Part shown: positions 15,431-21,646 of the stretch, in pieces
How the letters are laid out: the number at the start of each line of letters is the position of its first letter
How positions within the stretch are numbered: position 1 is the stretch's first letter
Assembly: GCA_964467615.1 (NCBI GenBank)
Contig: CAYXRK010000076.1
Coordinates: forward strand, 1 to 21,646
DNA length: 21,646 nt
Direction: 5' to 3'
Origin: CAYXRK01 sp964467615
GTDB lineage: Bacteria; Hydrogenedentota; Hydrogenedentia; Hydrogenedentales; GCA-2746185
Program-made: the position numbers and the translations under genes
The notes under the pieces: model-generated
Told to the model about the DNA's origin: nothing
What the model saw: only the letters and a program-made list of their open reading frames with translations
Databases searched by the model: none

Positions 15431-17500
15431 ATGCGATTCATGTTGTGTGCGCAGATGTGTGCGTTCGGGCTGATCACAGTTGCCCTGGCGGGGTGTCCTG
15501 TTCCGCCGCCCTCGGACGGAAATGAACCGCCTTCGATTGCGCCGGGCGTAAAAATCATTGTGCGAGACGTTCAATTTCCGGACGATTTACGGCCCGAGGT
15601 CATATTTTCGATTGAAGATGAGGACGGTAATCCTATCGCGTTGCGAGAATTGACGGACGCGCGGTTCATCTTGACTCGCTTGGAGGATCCTCCTACGGGC
15701 AGCACGGCCCGCTATGTTAGCTACACCACATCCATCGAAGACCCCGATAGTATTCCAGGCTCTGGCGACGAGGCGATGCAGGCCGCCTACGACACAGCGC
15801 GCCTTGCCGGTATTATGTGGAACGGCGACGGCACATATACGTACAAGTTTGCCTCGGCGCTCCCCGCGGATTTCCCCCGCGACGCGACGCACAAGATCGC
15901 GGGTCAGTTCCGGCGCGCCTATGCGGTCGACGAACAAAGTTACGTATACAATTTGATCCATGTTTTTCGGCCCGACGGGCAAGACGTGACCGCCGTTCGC
16001 GAACTCGTTGATACGGCGTCGTGCAACACGTGTCACGTACGCCTGGCGGTGCACGGCGGCGCGCGGCGCGAGGTGCAGTTGTGTATTCAGTGCCACAATG
16101 CCCAGACCACGGACGCAAATACGGGCAATAGAGTGGACTTCGCCATCTTAATCCACAAAATACACCGTGGTGCGGAACTGCCGAGCGTGCAGCAAGGAAC
16201 GCCGTACCAGGTGATCGGCTTCGGCGGCGGCGTGAACGATTACTCCACCGTTGAGTTCCCGCAGGACATCCGGAATTGCACGGTCTGTCACGTTGCGCCC
16301 GAGGGCAAGGCGGCAAGCCAGGCGGACTTCTACAAAACCATGCCGACCATCGAAGGGTGCGTCGCCTGTCACGACCGCACGTGGTTTGGTGACATCGACG
16401 CCACGCCTGAGGGATTCGAGAACCATACGGGCGGAATGCACTTGGACAATCGCCTATGCTCGCAGTGCCACACGCCCGATCCGCCCGGCGTGGCGCCGAT
16501 TTCCACGGCGCACGTGCTTCCCACCGAGAGTAGCGCGGCGCCGGGATTGTTCTTGGATATCACCGACATTACCACGTCCGAAGGTAAGCAAGACTCCGCC
16601 CAAGTCACGGTCCACTTCACCGCCACGGACAAGAACGGCGGCGGAATCGACGACGTCTCTGCCTTTAGCTCCCTGGGCGCGGTCATTGCATCTCCAGCGC
16701 CGGAATACGAGAACGCGGTCCGCGAAGTGCTCGCGCGCGCGGGCGCCGAGCCCGCGGTCGGCCTCGTCAACAACGGCGGCGGTAACTATTCCTACACGTT
16801 CACCTTCGAGCCTATGGTTACGGGCGATACGTTCGCCGTGGCGATGGTAGGGAGACGGGCCTTCGAGTTCCGCGGCGAGGAGCTCGAACAGGGCACGGCA
16901 ACGAACGGTCAGATTCTCTTCACGCTCGACGGTTCAGAGCCGTTGACGCGCCGTGAGATCGTTGACGAGGCAAAGTGCGCCGTCTGCCACCGAGAGATTC
17001 GCGCCCACGGCGAACAGCGCACGGGCGTCGGCCTGTGCGTCATGTGCCACAACGCAAACGCGAGCGACATCGCGCGCCGTCCGGCCGAAGAGTTTCCGCC
17101 GACATCGGTTCACTTCAAACGATTGATCCACTCGATCCACATGGGCGAAGAACTCGAAAACGAGTTCACCGTTTTCGGGTTCGGCGGCACGCCAAACGAC
17201 TTCACCGAAGTGCGCTTCCCTGCGCCGCGGCAAAATTGCGCAAGCTGCCACATCGACGGAACGACAGATCTGCCGTTGCCCGAAGAGGCGTTGCCGTCGA
17301 CCGTCCTCGACGCCGACAATCAGACCGTGCTTAGCCAGGTGCTCGCGACGCGGGCGGCCTGCACGTCGTGTCACGATTCGATACTGTCGAACGTCCACGC
17401 GTTGCTCGCGACCGACGCGGGCGGAATTGAATCGTGCGCCGTGTGCCATGGGGCCGACGCGGATTTCGCCGTAGCCGAGGTGCATCGTCTCGGGCCGTGA
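15431..17500 (+). CDS. OmcA/MtrC-family decaheme c-type cytochrome lipoprotein
   Basis: The 689-aa protein has a clear lipoprotein signal (LITVALAGC, lipid-bearing Cys22). Ten CXXCH sites lie in two sets of five, with first cysteines at 198, 218, 283, 310, 343 and at 516, 536, 603, 644, 669. Each set follows a beta-rich domain, the OmcA/MtrC four-domain plan. The two halves are clearly related: CHVRLAVHGG versus CHREIRAHGE, ILIHKIHRGAEL versus RLIHSIHMGEEL, and IGFGGGVNDYSTVEFP versus FGFGGTPNDFTEVRFP. Family members sit on the outer face of the cell and exchange electrons with metals, minerals, humics or partner cells. The gene diverges from the barrel and periplasmic cytochrome genes. It is probably the surface terminus of the same conduit. 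Confidence 0.93.
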   Translation: MRFMLCAQMCAFGLITVALAGCPVPPPSDGNEPPSIAPGVKIIVRDVQFPDDLRPEVIFSIEDEDGNPIALRELTDARFILTRLEDPPTGSTARYVSYTTSIEDPDSIPGSGDEAMQAAYDTARLAGIMWNGDGTYTYKFASALPADFPRDATHKIAGQFRRAYAVDEQSYVYNLIHVFRPDGQDVTAVRELVDTASCNTCHVRLAVHGGARREVQLCIQCHNAQTTDANTGNRVDFAILIHKIHRGAELPSVQQGTPYQVIGFGGGVNDYSTVEFPQDIRNCTVCHVAPEGKAASQADFYKTMPTIEGCVACHDRTWFGDIDATPEGFENHTGGMHLDNRLCSQCHTPDPPGVAPISTAHVLPTESSAAPGLFLDITDITTSEGKQDSAQVTVHFTATDKNGGGIDDVSAFSSLGAVIASPAPEYENAVREVLARAGAEPAVGLVNNGGGNYSYTFTFEPMVTGDTFAVAMVGRRAFEFRGEELEQGTATNGQILFTLDGSEPLTRREIVDEAKCAVCHREIRAHGEQRTGVGLCVMCHNANASDIARRPAEEFPPTSVHFKRLIHSIHMGEELENEFTVFGFGGTPNDFTEVRFPAPRQNCASCHIDGTTDLPLPEEALPSTVLDADNQTVLSQVLATRAACTSCHDSILSNVHALLATDAGGIESCAVCHGADADFAVAEVHRLGP

Positions 17501-17783
17501 GGTAGGCAGTGTATTCGCCCTGTTGCGATCTCAGTCGACGCGATAGAGTGACGGAAATGCAGGACCGATTTCTTACGTCGCCGCGGCTGGTGTTAACGGC
17601 TGGTTGTCGATTGTGTTTCGGCTGTCTCTGGCTCGGCGGGCGCCTCGCCCTCCCCTGCGCGAAGAAGGGGCCGGGAGGGGTGACGACGAGGGCGTAGCGT
17701 ACCCCCAACGAGAGATATTCGAGCCGGCCCTTCGACGGTCCGACAGGCCCACCGCTCAGGACGAACGGGTGTAGGATGTCCGA
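17501..17783. other. Intergenic region with inverted repeats and a dispersed-repeat-like segment
   Basis: No gene is visible in these 283 bp. CCCTCCC (17648-17654) pairs with GGGAGGG (17673-17679), and CGCCCTC (17646-17652) can alternatively pair with GAGGGCG (17688-17694). These might end the decaheme transcript, but there is no T-run. The segment 17725-17769 is an inverted relative of the repeat at 865-892. Confidence 0.45.
17725..17769 (-). repeat. Dispersed-repeat-like segment (GTTCGT..TGAGC..CTGTCGGA type), copy 2
   Basis: Read on the minus strand it begins CCCGTTCGTCCTGAGC and continues through CCTGTCGGACCGTCGAAGGG, parallel to the segment at 865-892 with a six-base insertion. It ends 14 bp before the DUF6285 start. 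Confidence 0.4.
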
Positions 17784-18164
17784 ATGTATGATCGACCTTC
17801 GATAGCCGAACTCGTGGGGGCGGTGCGGGATTTCATCGAGCAGCACGCGATGCCGAAGCTGGAGGGGCACACGGCGTTTCATGCGCGGGTGGCGGCGAAC
17901 GCGTTGGGCATTGTGCAGCGTCAACTTGAACTTGGCCCAAGGGCGGCGGAGGGGGAGCGCGAGCGCCTTCGGGATTTGCTCGGGATGGATGGGGACTTAG
18001 AGGCGTTGAATCGGGAGCTTTGCCGGAGAATTCGCGTGGGCGAGATGGGCTTGGAGGACGAGGCGCTGGCGAAACATTTGTGGCGGACGACGCTGGACAA
18101 GGTGGCGGTGGATCAGCCGAAGTATGAGAGTTATCGGCGGGCGATTGAGCGGACGGGCGGGTAG
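17784..18164 (+). CDS. DUF6285 domain protein
   Basis: The 126-aa helical protein matches the DUF6285 pattern: MYDRPSIAELVGAVRDFIEQ, then AMPKLEGHTAFHARVAANALGIVQRQLELGP, then DLLGMDGDLEALNRELCRRIR and a C-terminal VDQPKYESYRR. The function is unknown. In other bacteria members often sit beside acyl-CoA dehydrogenase and aminoglycoside-phosphotransferase-like genes; neither is present here, so this copy is orphaned within the window. The ATG at 17784 has AGGA upstream at suitable distance. The product has no signal peptide or membrane helix, so it is cytoplasmic. Confidence 0.8.
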   Translation: MYDRPSIAELVGAVRDFIEQHAMPKLEGHTAFHARVAANALGIVQRQLELGPRAAEGERERLRDLLGMDGDLEALNRELCRRIRVGEMGLEDEALAKHLWRTTLDKVAVDQPKYESYRRAIERTGG

Positions 18165-18211
18165 GCCAGTTGCGTGGCCGGGGGTGGTGACGTAGCATGC
18201 GCTGGAGCGCC

Positions 18212-18242
18212 GATTACGAGCACGAGCACGACTACGAGCACG
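18212..18242 (+). repeat. Degenerate hexanucleotide tandem repeat
   Basis: Five consecutive six-base units alternate between forms such as TACGAG, CACGAG and CACGAC across 31 bp. It lies in non-coding sequence and could be a small polymerase-slippage tract. Confidence 0.5.
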
Positions 18243-18464
18243 GTTAGATGAGGGGCCAGTGGGGTGTAAAGTTGGGTGCGAACGTGCGAAGGGTGTGAAG
18301 GGGAATAGCGAGTGCGGGGAAGATGGCTCGTGCGGTGCGGTTATTTTCGGAGCGGTTGCCACGTGCGCTTCGGGCGCACCAGAAACGATACACGCGCGGT
18401 TGTAGAGTGCGGGCGGGTAGCTGACTTGGCGCGTGGGGACGGGGTAGAGGAATCTGGGGTAGCA

Positions 18465-18485
18465 GCATGGGCTGGAAGCCCATGC
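18465..18485. repeat. Hairpin repeat with GGCTGGAAGCC core, copy 2
   Basis: GCATGGGCT-GGA-AGCCCATGC is a perfect 9-bp stem with a 3-nt loop. It shares the 11-bp core GGCTGGAAGCC and the loop with the hairpin at 157-173, while the outer stem bases differ but remain paired. Confidence 0.6.
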
Positions 18486-18572
18486 CACGAGATTTTGGAT
18501 GATGAGTTGGCGATGAGGCCGGCGCTAGAGTGTTGGGTGAGTGAACGGAAGTATCAGAGGTCCCGAAGCATC

Positions 18573-20015
18573 ATGACTGTTGTTCCGAAACCCGCAGTAG
18601 TTTGCGTTGTGATGCGCGAGCAGGACGAGCATTTGCTGATGGTGCGGCGGAACGAGTCGCTGCGGTTCATGGCGGGGCATCATGTGTTTCCGGGCGGGCG
18701 GATCGATGAGGATGAGGGCACGCGGTTTGTCGAAGGCGCGGCCGATTCCCATCACGCGACGCTGATTCATGCCGCGGCGCGGGAGGTGTTTGAGGAGACG
18801 GGACTGCTTTGCGTGGAGGGCGCGCTGCCCGGGGACGCTGAGCGCATCGAGGCGCGGGCTGCGATGATGGAGGGCGGGACGACGTTTGACGACGTGCTGG
18901 AGCGGTTTGGATTGGTCGTGCCTGCGCCGCGCTTCACGCCCGCGGGCGCATGGGTAACGCCGGTACCGTCGCCGATCCGGTTCGACACGCGGTATTTTCT
19001 GTATCGAACGGACGGCTCGCAGCGCGAGCATTTGCACGAGGGGGAGATCACGGCGCTCGATTGGATGCGGGCGGCGGAAGCGCGGCGGCGGTGGCGTGCG
19101 GGGGACATACACGTTTCCACGCCGGTGGCGTTCGTGTTGCAACAATTTGCGAATGCGCCGGCGCATCGGGCGGTTGAGATTCTGCAACGCGGGACGGAAC
19201 GCGCGCCGGGCGAGCATAATCGGTTCGAAATCCGGCACGGCATCACGATCATTCCGCTGAAATCGCGGACGATACTTCCCGCGACGCACACGAACTGCAT
19301 CGTCGTGGGGGAGAAGGATATTTATGTGATTGATCCGGGGTCGAACGATCCGGACGAGAACGCACACCTGAAGCGCCAACTTGACAACTTCCGCGAACTC
19401 GGCGGCGAGCTGCGCGCGATCGTGTTGACGCATTCGCACCACGATCATACGGACGGGATTCCGTTTGTTCAGGAGCACTACGGTTTGCCGGTGTGGGCGC
19501 ACGAAGCGACCGCGGAGCAGATTCCGTACAAAGTTGACCGATTCATTCGCGAGGGGGACATTATCGAGAGCGCGGGCGATCCGCCGTGGCGGCTCCTCGC
19601 GCTGCACACGCCGGGCCACGACCCCGGGCACATCGCGTTCTTCGAGGAGACGACGGGCGTGCTGCTGGCGGGGGACATGGTCGCAAATCCGGGCACGATT
19701 ATCGTATCGCGGCAATACCGGGGCGACATGACGGAATTTCTCGATAGCCTCGAAAGGCTGATGGACGTGCCCGCGAAGGCGCTGATTCCGTCGCATGGGC
19801 ATCCGGTCGGGAATCCGCGTGAGGAGCTGAAGAAACACCGGGACCACCGGCTATGGCGCGAGGAGAAAATCCGTTCGGCGTACGAAGAAGGCGCGACCAC
19901 GTTGGAGGCATTGCTGGATACGGCGTACGAGGACGCGCCCGCGGCCTCGCGGCCATGGGCGGAGCATGCGCTGCGGGCGCATTTGCACCGGCTTGGATTC
20001 GCACTGGCCGAGTAG
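18573..20015 (+). CDS. Nudix hydrolase - metallo-beta-lactamase fusion protein
   Basis: The 480-aa protein joins two enzyme domains. Residues about 6-200 form a Nudix domain: HHVFPGGRIDEDEG (36-49) and the Nudix box core REVFEETGLL (70-79), with a longer than usual insertion between them. Residues about 215-410 form a metallo-beta-lactamase fold with zinc ligands H287, H289, D291, H292 (THSHHDHTDG), H349 (HTPGHDPGH), D368 (LLAGDMV) and H408 (IPSHGHP). The tail resembles the winged-helix end of LACTB2-type proteins (HRLWREEKIRSAYEEG). LACTB2 relatives cleave RNA and Nudix enzymes hydrolyse nucleoside diphosphate derivatives or acyl-CoA, so nucleotide or CoA processing is plausible; the substrate is unknown. 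The ATG at 18573 begins the Nudix similarity; AGAGG lies 12 nt upstream. Confidence 0.85.
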   Translation: MTVVPKPAVVCVVMREQDEHLLMVRRNESLRFMAGHHVFPGGRIDEDEGTRFVEGAADSHHATLIHAAAREVFEETGLLCVEGALPGDAERIEARAAMMEGGTTFDDVLERFGLVVPAPRFTPAGAWVTPVPSPIRFDTRYFLYRTDGSQREHLHEGEITALDWMRAAEARRRWRAGDIHVSTPVAFVLQQFANAPAHRAVEILQRGTERAPGEHNRFEIRHGITIIPLKSRTILPATHTNCIVVGEKDIYVIDPGSNDPDENAHLKRQLDNFRELGGELRAIVLTHSHHDHTDGIPFVQEHYGLPVWAHEATAEQIPYKVDRFIREGDIIESAGDPPWRLLALHTPGHDPGHIAFFEETTGVLLAGDMVANPGTIIVSRQYRGDMTEFLDSLERLMDVPAKALIPSHGHPVGNPREELKKHRDHRLWREEKIRSAYEEGATTLEALLDTAYEDAPAASRPWAEHALRAHLHRLGFALAE

Positions 20016-20122
20016 AATAATGATTGGCCGCAAGAGAACGCAGAGAACACAAGAGAAGATCGGCATGGGTGAACGCCGTGAAAAATGAATGAGGCAATCG
20101 CCTCGGAGGATTGTTCGCCGCT
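20016..20122. other. Short intergenic leader with a CGCAGAG-type repeat
   Basis: The segment around 20028-20058 is purine-rich. Its 12-mer GAGAACGCAGAG (20034-20045) recurs exactly at 21556-21567. GGAGG at 20105-20109 is the likely ribosome binding site of the next gene. Confidence 0.45.
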
Positions 20123-21532
20123 ATGAAATACACAACGTTTCAACGCAACTTGTTTTTGGCACTTCTGCTGGCCATGTCCGCGTCAAGCGTCTTCGCCGAG
20201 GAGACCGCGCTCGATCGGTACATCGCCAAGCCGGATGCTGCCTATAAATGGTCGCTGGATTCGACCATCTTGGGCGAGGGGTATAAGGCGTACGTACTTG
20301 CGCTGACTTCGCAGACTTGGCGCTTGGAGAAGGAGGTCGATAGGCCGGTGTGGACGCATTGGCTGACCGTCATCGTGCCGAATAAACTCGAGCACGATAA
20401 GGCGTTGTTGTACATCGGCGGCGGCGAGAACGGGGACGCCGCGCCGAAGAAGGTGGGTGAGAGGACTGCGATGCTGGCGCTGGAGACGAACACGCCGGTG
20501 GCGGAGTTGGGGCAAGTGCCGAACCAGCCGCTGTTTTTCGCGGACTCGCGCAAACACGGGCGCGACGAGGACGACCTCATTGCGTACAGCCGCGTGAAGT
20601 TCATCGTCACTGGCGACGAGGAATGGCTCGTGCGGCTGGCGATGGTGAAGAGCGCCGTGCGCGCGATGGACGCGGTGCAGGAATTCATGGCGAGCGAGGC
20701 GGGCGGGACGCATCCGATCAAGGGGTTCGTGGTGGCGGGGGGATCGAAGCGCGGATGGACAACGTGGCTTGCGGGAATCGAGGACCCGCGCGTGGTGGCG
20801 ATCATACCGCTGGTCATCGATGCGCTGAATAGCCAGGAAATCACACGCCACCACTACAACGCGTACGGTTTTTTCTCGACCGCGCTCGGGGATTACGTGC
20901 GGCACGGTTTGTTCCCGCATGCGCTGGGGACGCCGGAGTACGGCGCGGTGATGAAGATCGAGGACCCGTATGAATACCGCGACCGGGAGAAGATGAAGAC
21001 GATGCCGAAGTACGGGATCAACGCTTCTGGCGATCAGTTTTTCTTGCCGGACAACGCGAACTTGTACTGGGACGAGTTGCCGGGACCGAAGCATATCCGC
21101 TACGTGCCGAATGCGAAGCACAATCTCGAGGGGTCCGATGCGCGCGAGAGCATGGTGGCGTATTACTCGGCGATTCTGAAGGGCACACAGTTGCCGCGGT
21201 TTGATTGGACGCGGGAGACGAACGGCGCGATCCGCGTGACGGTAAAGGACAATCCGAGGGAAGTGAACCTCTGGCAGGCTTCGAACGCGAACGCGCGCGA
21301 TTTTCGGCTGGACATTATCGGCAAGGCGTGGAAGAGCACGCCGCTCAAGGAGCAGGACGGAGTGTATGTCGGCGAGGTGGACAAGCCGACGCAGGGGTAC
21401 ACGGCGTTCTACGTTGAACTCGTCTACGACAGCGGAACGAAGTATCCGTTTAAGTTTACGACGACGGTGAACGTGGTGCCGGATGTGTACAAGTATGATC
21501 TCGACAAGGCGACTGATATCGAGATGCACTAA
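20123..21532 (+). CDS. Secreted PhoPQ-activated pathogenicity-related (PqaA-type) hydrolase
   Basis: The 469-aa protein has a cleavable signal peptide (FLALLLAMSASSVFA) and belongs to the PhoPQ-activated pathogenicity-related family, an alpha/beta hydrolase fold. The likely nucleophile is S208 in VVAGGSKRGWTTWL. D304 in NASGDQFFLPDN and H333 in VPNAKHNLEG fit the other triad members. Other family phrases are WTHWLTVIVP and LLYIGGGENG. The family name comes from Salmonella PqaA, but members are widespread in environmental bacteria and their substrate is not known. The frame opens at a TTG at 20111, which is too close to the GGAGG at 20105-20109. I chose the ATG at 20123, where the spacing of 13 nt is a little long. 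Confidence 0.88.
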   Translation: MKYTTFQRNLFLALLLAMSASSVFAEETALDRYIAKPDAAYKWSLDSTILGEGYKAYVLALTSQTWRLEKEVDRPVWTHWLTVIVPNKLEHDKALLYIGGGENGDAAPKKVGERTAMLALETNTPVAELGQVPNQPLFFADSRKHGRDEDDLIAYSRVKFIVTGDEEWLVRLAMVKSAVRAMDAVQEFMASEAGGTHPIKGFVVAGGSKRGWTTWLAGIEDPRVVAIIPLVIDALNSQEITRHHYNAYGFFSTALGDYVRHGLFPHALGTPEYGAVMKIEDPYEYRDREKMKTMPKYGINASGDQFFLPDNANLYWDELPGPKHIRYVPNAKHNLEGSDARESMVAYYSAILKGTQLPRFDWTRETNGAIRVTVKDNPREVNLWQASNANARDFRLDIIGKAWKSTPLKEQDGVYVGEVDKPTQGYTAFYVELVYDSGTKYPFKFTTTVNVVPDVYKYDLDKATDIEMH

Positions 21533-21540
21533 GAAGGGCT

Positions 21541-21582
21541 TAACGCAGAGGCGCGGAGAACGCAGAGGGCCGCGGAGAAAAC
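21541..21582 (+). repeat. CGCAGAG-type intergenic repeat
   Basis: Immediately after the PqaA-type gene is a purine-rich tract with CGCAGAG and CGCGGAG units. It shares GAGAACGCAGAG (21556-21567) with 20034-20045. Such tracts are common between genes in some environmental bacterial genomes. The remaining bases to the window end show no feature I can name. Confidence 0.45.
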
Positions 21583-21646
21583 ACAATGGCCGAACGAACG
21601 GAGTGGCTTTACCCGTTTTTCGTCTGTCCGTAGTCGCCTCGCATGA

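Larger units (their letters stand above)
18165..18572. other. Intergenic region with short tandem repeat and hairpin repeat
   Basis: These 408 bp lie between the DUF6285 stop and the Nudix-MBL start. They hold a degenerate GAGCAC/GACTAC-type tandem (18212-18242) and the second GGCTGGAAGCC hairpin (18465-18485). The Nudix-MBL frame is open through part of this stretch, but the translation there (for example WLVRCGYFRSGCHVRFG) has no family similarity. I regard it as non-coding. Confidence 0.5.

Noticed and set aside
18525..19847. 440-aa open frame on the minus strand.
   Set aside because: It is antisense to the Nudix-MBL gene and is an Arg/His-rich shadow with no family pattern.
20183..21586. 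467-aa open frame on the minus strand.
   Set aside because: It is antisense to the PqaA-type hydrolase; composition is dominated by Arg, His and Leu, typical of a GC-rich shadow frame.
1..21646. tRNA, rRNA, CRISPR array, transposase, integrase or prophage genes.
   Set aside because: No cloverleaf-like segment, regular spaced repeats or matching protein motifs were seen in any gap or frame.

Overview
The window is a GC-rich bacterial segment with about sixteen genes on both strands and several repeat-bearing gaps. The gene types suggest a Gram-negative bacterium from or near the PVC or Candidatus Hydrogenedentota-like lineages. These include a large secreted dehydrogenase-like protein with a C-terminal PVC-type heme domain, a lipoprotein arylsulfotransferase, a PhoPQ-activated (PqaA-type) hydrolase, a planctomycete-style Ser/Thr kinase start, and many c-type cytochromes. 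The taxonomic placement is an inference from gene content.

Layout. Bases 1-674 hold the N-terminal part of a Ser/Thr kinase (minus strand), cut short by a stop inside repeat-like sequence. Bases 675-1653 have no credible gene but contain several small inverted and direct repeats. A 973-aa PVC-type heme protein (minus) and an arylsulfotransferase-like lipoprotein (plus) diverge from about 4.6-4.77 kb. A minus-strand run nnrD - thiL - DUF4160 - DUF2442 lies at 8.86-6.4 kb. It diverges from a small winged-helix-like protein, a membrane protein and a TrmA/RlmD-type RNA methyltransferase (8.9-11.0 kb).

The centrepiece is 11.04-17.5 kb, a divergent multiheme cytochrome locus. On the minus strand, in transcription order, are an 8-heme secreted cytochrome (with a ninth, non-canonical CX5CH site), an outer-membrane beta-barrel protein, a membrane-anchored 14-heme cytochrome and a 4-heme cytochrome c554-like protein. 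On the plus strand, facing away, is an OmcA/MtrC-type decaheme lipoprotein. The five genes encode 36 CXXCH motifs. I read this as a complete porin-cytochrome conduit for moving electrons across the envelope, with the decaheme lipoprotein as the likely outer-surface terminus. Direction of electron flow and electron acceptor or donor cannot be read from sequence.

The last part (17.5-21.6 kb) holds a DUF6285 protein, a Nudix plus metallo-beta-lactamase fusion enzyme, and a secreted PqaA-type hydrolase. They are separated by gaps with dispersed-repeat-like segments, two of which match repeat types also seen at the left end. I saw no tRNA, rRNA, CRISPR array, transposase or integrase.
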